DNA of 64,000 bases, taken from positions 39,474,135 through 39,538,134 of the forward strand of contig NC_134365.1 in the NCBI RefSeq assembly GCF_035582795.1, given 5' to 3'. Both the position numbers and the translations under genes were made by a program. Below, in pieces: positions 62,048 to 64,000 of this stretch. Each line of letters starts with the position of its first letter. Within the stretch, counting starts at the first letter, position 1. Origin of the DNA: Mycteria americana (lineage: Eukaryota; Chordata; Aves; Ciconiiformes; Ciconiidae). Under the pieces are notes generated by a model. That model did no database searches and was not told where the DNA came from. It was given only the letters and a program-made list of their open reading frames with translations.

Positions 62048-63164
62048 TGTGGTGGGTTGACCCTGGCTGGACGCCAGGTGCCCACCAAGCCGCTCTACCA
62101 CTGCCCTCCGCAGCTGGACAGGGGAGAGAAAATAGAACGAAAGGCTCGTGGGTCGAGGTCAGGACAGGGACATCACCCAGCAATTACCGTCACGGGCAAA
62201 ACAGACTCGACTTGGGGAAAGGAGTTTAATTTATTACCAATCAAATCAGAGTAGGATAATGAGAAACAAAACCTAAATCTTAAAAACACCTTCCCCCCAC
62301 CCCTCCCTTCTCCCCAGGCTTAACTTTACTCCTGATTTTCTCTACCTCCTCCCCCCGGGCAGCGCAGGGGGACGGGGAATGGGGGTTGTGGTCAGTTCAT
62401 CACACGTTGTCCCTGCTGCTCCTTCCTCCTCAGACTCTTCCCCTGCTCCAGCGTGGGGTCCCTCCCACAGGACACAGTCCTCCATGAACTTCTCCAGCGT
62501 GAGTCCTTCCCACGGGCTGCAGTTCTTCATGAACTGCTCCAGCGTGGGTCCCTTCCATGGGGTGCAGTCCTTCAGGAACAGACTGCTCCAGCATGGGTGC
62601 CCCATGGGGTCACAAGTCCTGCCAGAAAACCTGCTCCAGCGTGGGCTCCTCTCTCCACGGGGCCACAGGTCCTGCCAGGAGCCAGCACGGGCTTCCCATG
62701 GGGTCACAGCCTCCTTCAGGGGCATCCACCTGCTCTGGTGTGGGTTCCTCCACGGGCTGCAGGTGGATATCTGCTCCACCATGGACCTCCATGGGCTGCA
62801 GGGGGACAGCCTGCCTCACCGTGGTCTTCACCACGGGCTGCAGGGGAATCTCTGCTCCGGCGCCTGGAGCACCTCCTGCCCCTCCTCCTTCACTGACCTT
62901 GGTGTCTGCAGGGTTGTTTCTCTCACATATTCTCACTCCTCTCTCCAGCTGCATTTGCACAGGTTTTTTCCCCCCCTTAACTATGTTATCACAGAGGTGC
63001 TACCACTGTCACTGACCACACCAGCCTTGGCCAGCCGTGCGTCCGTCTTGGAGCCAGCTGGCATTGGCTCTATCAGACAGAGGGGAAGCTTCTAGCAGCT
63101 TCTCACAGAAGCCATGCCTGTAGCCCCCCCGGCTACCAAAACCTTGCCATGCAAACCCGATACA
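62048..63164 (-). mobile_element. Solo LTR of a second avian endogenous retrovirus family (ERVL-like)
   Basis: A 1117-bp element with TG...CA ends: plus-strand left end TGTGGTGGGTTGACCCTGG, right end GCAAACCCGATACA. It is bounded by perfect 5-bp duplications AAGGC (62043-62047 and 63165-63169). I recognise it as a widespread avian LTR family; name not assigned. Sense is probably the minus strand, where AATAAA (62235-62230) lies about 180 bases before the 3' end. The middle (62443-62862) is an internal array of related modules. Open frames inside (238 codons at 62379-63095 +, 146 codons at 62782-62342 -) lie wholly within the repeat. They should not be taken as host genes, although such frames are easily mis-annotated. 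No retroviral coding region adjoins it, so it is a solo LTR. Confidence 0.93.
62443..62862 (-). repeat. Internal module array within the LTR
   Basis: A motif TGCTCCAGCGTGGG(T/C) followed by a CCACGGGGTGCAG-like or CCATGGGCTGCAG-like segment recurs with starts near 62443, 62489, 62534, 62583, 62631, 62680 (diverged), 62729, 62771, 62811 and 62852. Spacing is about 45-49 bases in one half and 40-42 in the other. The modules are diverged from each other, so the array predates this insertion and belongs to the LTR family. Confidence 0.8.
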
Positions 63165-63169
63165 AAGGC
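63165..63169. repeat. Target-site duplication, right copy (AAGGC)
   Basis: Directly follows the terminal CA of the LTR and matches 62043-62047 exactly. Confidence 0.9.
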
Positions 63170-64000
63170 ATGTGCAGCCTGCCTCCCCCAAAAAACCTCT
63201 TGTCTTCTGCAATAAAGGTACCAGCAAGGTTAGTTCAGAGGCTGTACCATTTTGAGTGCTTTTTTTTAAACATTCTTTTCTGTAAGTGCCAATTCCAGTT
63301 TTGGACTGGTCGCAGTGTAGCACATGGCTAACAGCATCTGTCAGGCAGATCCAGTGGCACTGGTGGATTCTTAATTTTGCATATTGTGGGTCTCGGCATC
63401 AAGCGACCTACACGTAGATTCAAATGTAGATTCAAATTTCCAGACCTCATTTTGGTCAGCTGGGGCAAAAAAAGGGGACAGCCTGGCTTCTCACACTGAC
63501 ACATGAGGTCCTCGCTCCCAAAAGTTTCAAGAGGAGTTGTGCCCGGGTAAGGAGTCAATTCATGGTGGATGCTACAAATACTCAGCAGTTCCAGTTCCAG
63601 CCATCCTCCCAGCAAGGTGCTGTGCAGCCCTGATAAGACCTAAAGAAATATCCCGAGCCAGATTCTCCAGGGTGCAGCTCTGACTTTATAGCTGGAGCTG
63701 AAGTGACACCGTCAGAAACGCAAAGAATCACCAAGGACAAGGTCCTAGCAAATCTATACCTCACGCAGTCTAGTCTGGTATAAATACTGGTTGGAATGGT
63801 TGGAAGGTGGAGTTCTCATCTACGAAACTGTAAGAAAAACATTGCAATGATAACGACAGCTGTTTGATTAGCTTCCTAGTAATACAGGAATGCACGGACT
63901 TGCTATTACATATATAAAAATACAGAATGTATATAACATGTAACATTCTATATATGCTATGAATAATAAACTTATTCAGAGTTAACAGTGTGCACAACGG
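63170..64000. other. Unique sequence to the window edge, no gene seen
   Basis: A 12-base direct repeat (GTAGATTCAAAT) occurs twice near 63413-63438. A small AT-rich inverted repeat with 7-bp arms AGAATGT (63924-63930) and ACATTCT (63943-63949) lies near the end. Short minus-strand ORFs have no recognisable features. Confidence 0.5.

Noticed and set aside
62342-63095. Long ORFs on both strands (up to 238 codons)
   Set aside because: They lie wholly inside the solo LTR and follow its internal module array.
1-64000. CRISPR arrays, operons or other prokaryotic systems
   Set aside because: No spaced direct-repeat array and no prokaryotic gene organisation. The repeats and LTRs are avian in type.

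Overview
The window looks like avian nuclear DNA, most likely from a neoavian bird, and I see no intact protein-coding gene in it. Three things support a bird: two solo retroviral long terminal repeats (LTRs) whose sequences I recognise as recurrent avian families (42446-43004 and 62048-63164), the 3' end of a CR1 LINE at 28531-28625, and alternation of AT-rich unique sequence with short CpG-dense islets. The reading frames have no bacterial organisation: no long adjacent ORFs, no ribosome-binding sites, no operons. Intergenic or intronic sequence is the simplest reading.

Layout. Positions 1-13 kb are AT-rich and mostly unique. They hold a possible decayed exon or pseudogene (333-702, +), a weaker coding-like stretch (4038-4710, -) and a tRNA-like repeat (about 8040-8150). 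From 13 to 42 kb the sequence is mixed: GC-richer islets (22.4-22.8, 30.5-30.7, 37.2-37.3 kb), a CR1 fragment, a 23-bp tandem repeat, a palindromic tRNA-like element (35.2 kb), a 17-base G run and AT-rich blocks that look like conserved noncoding elements. At 42.4-43.0 kb lies the first solo LTR. From 46.7 to 58.7 kb the density of notable sequence is highest: CpG-rich blocks (46.7-47.1, 52.8-53.2, 56.0 and 58.0-58.4 kb), a perfect ATCCC microsatellite, a GT/ACTGGGG minisatellite, a 15-bp minisatellite organised as two 195-bp higher-order copies, and several homeobox-site-rich AT blocks. The second solo LTR is at 62.0-63.2 kb.

There are no genes here that work together. The alternation of CpG islets with long AT-rich unique blocks would fit a regulatory desert or a large intron near a developmental gene, but that is inference; conservation cannot be assessed from one sequence. 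The firmest observations are the two LTRs with perfect 5-bp target-site duplications and the higher-order minisatellite. The best candidate for an unrecognised gene is the minus-strand frame ending at 57237. I did not find a convincing new biological system.
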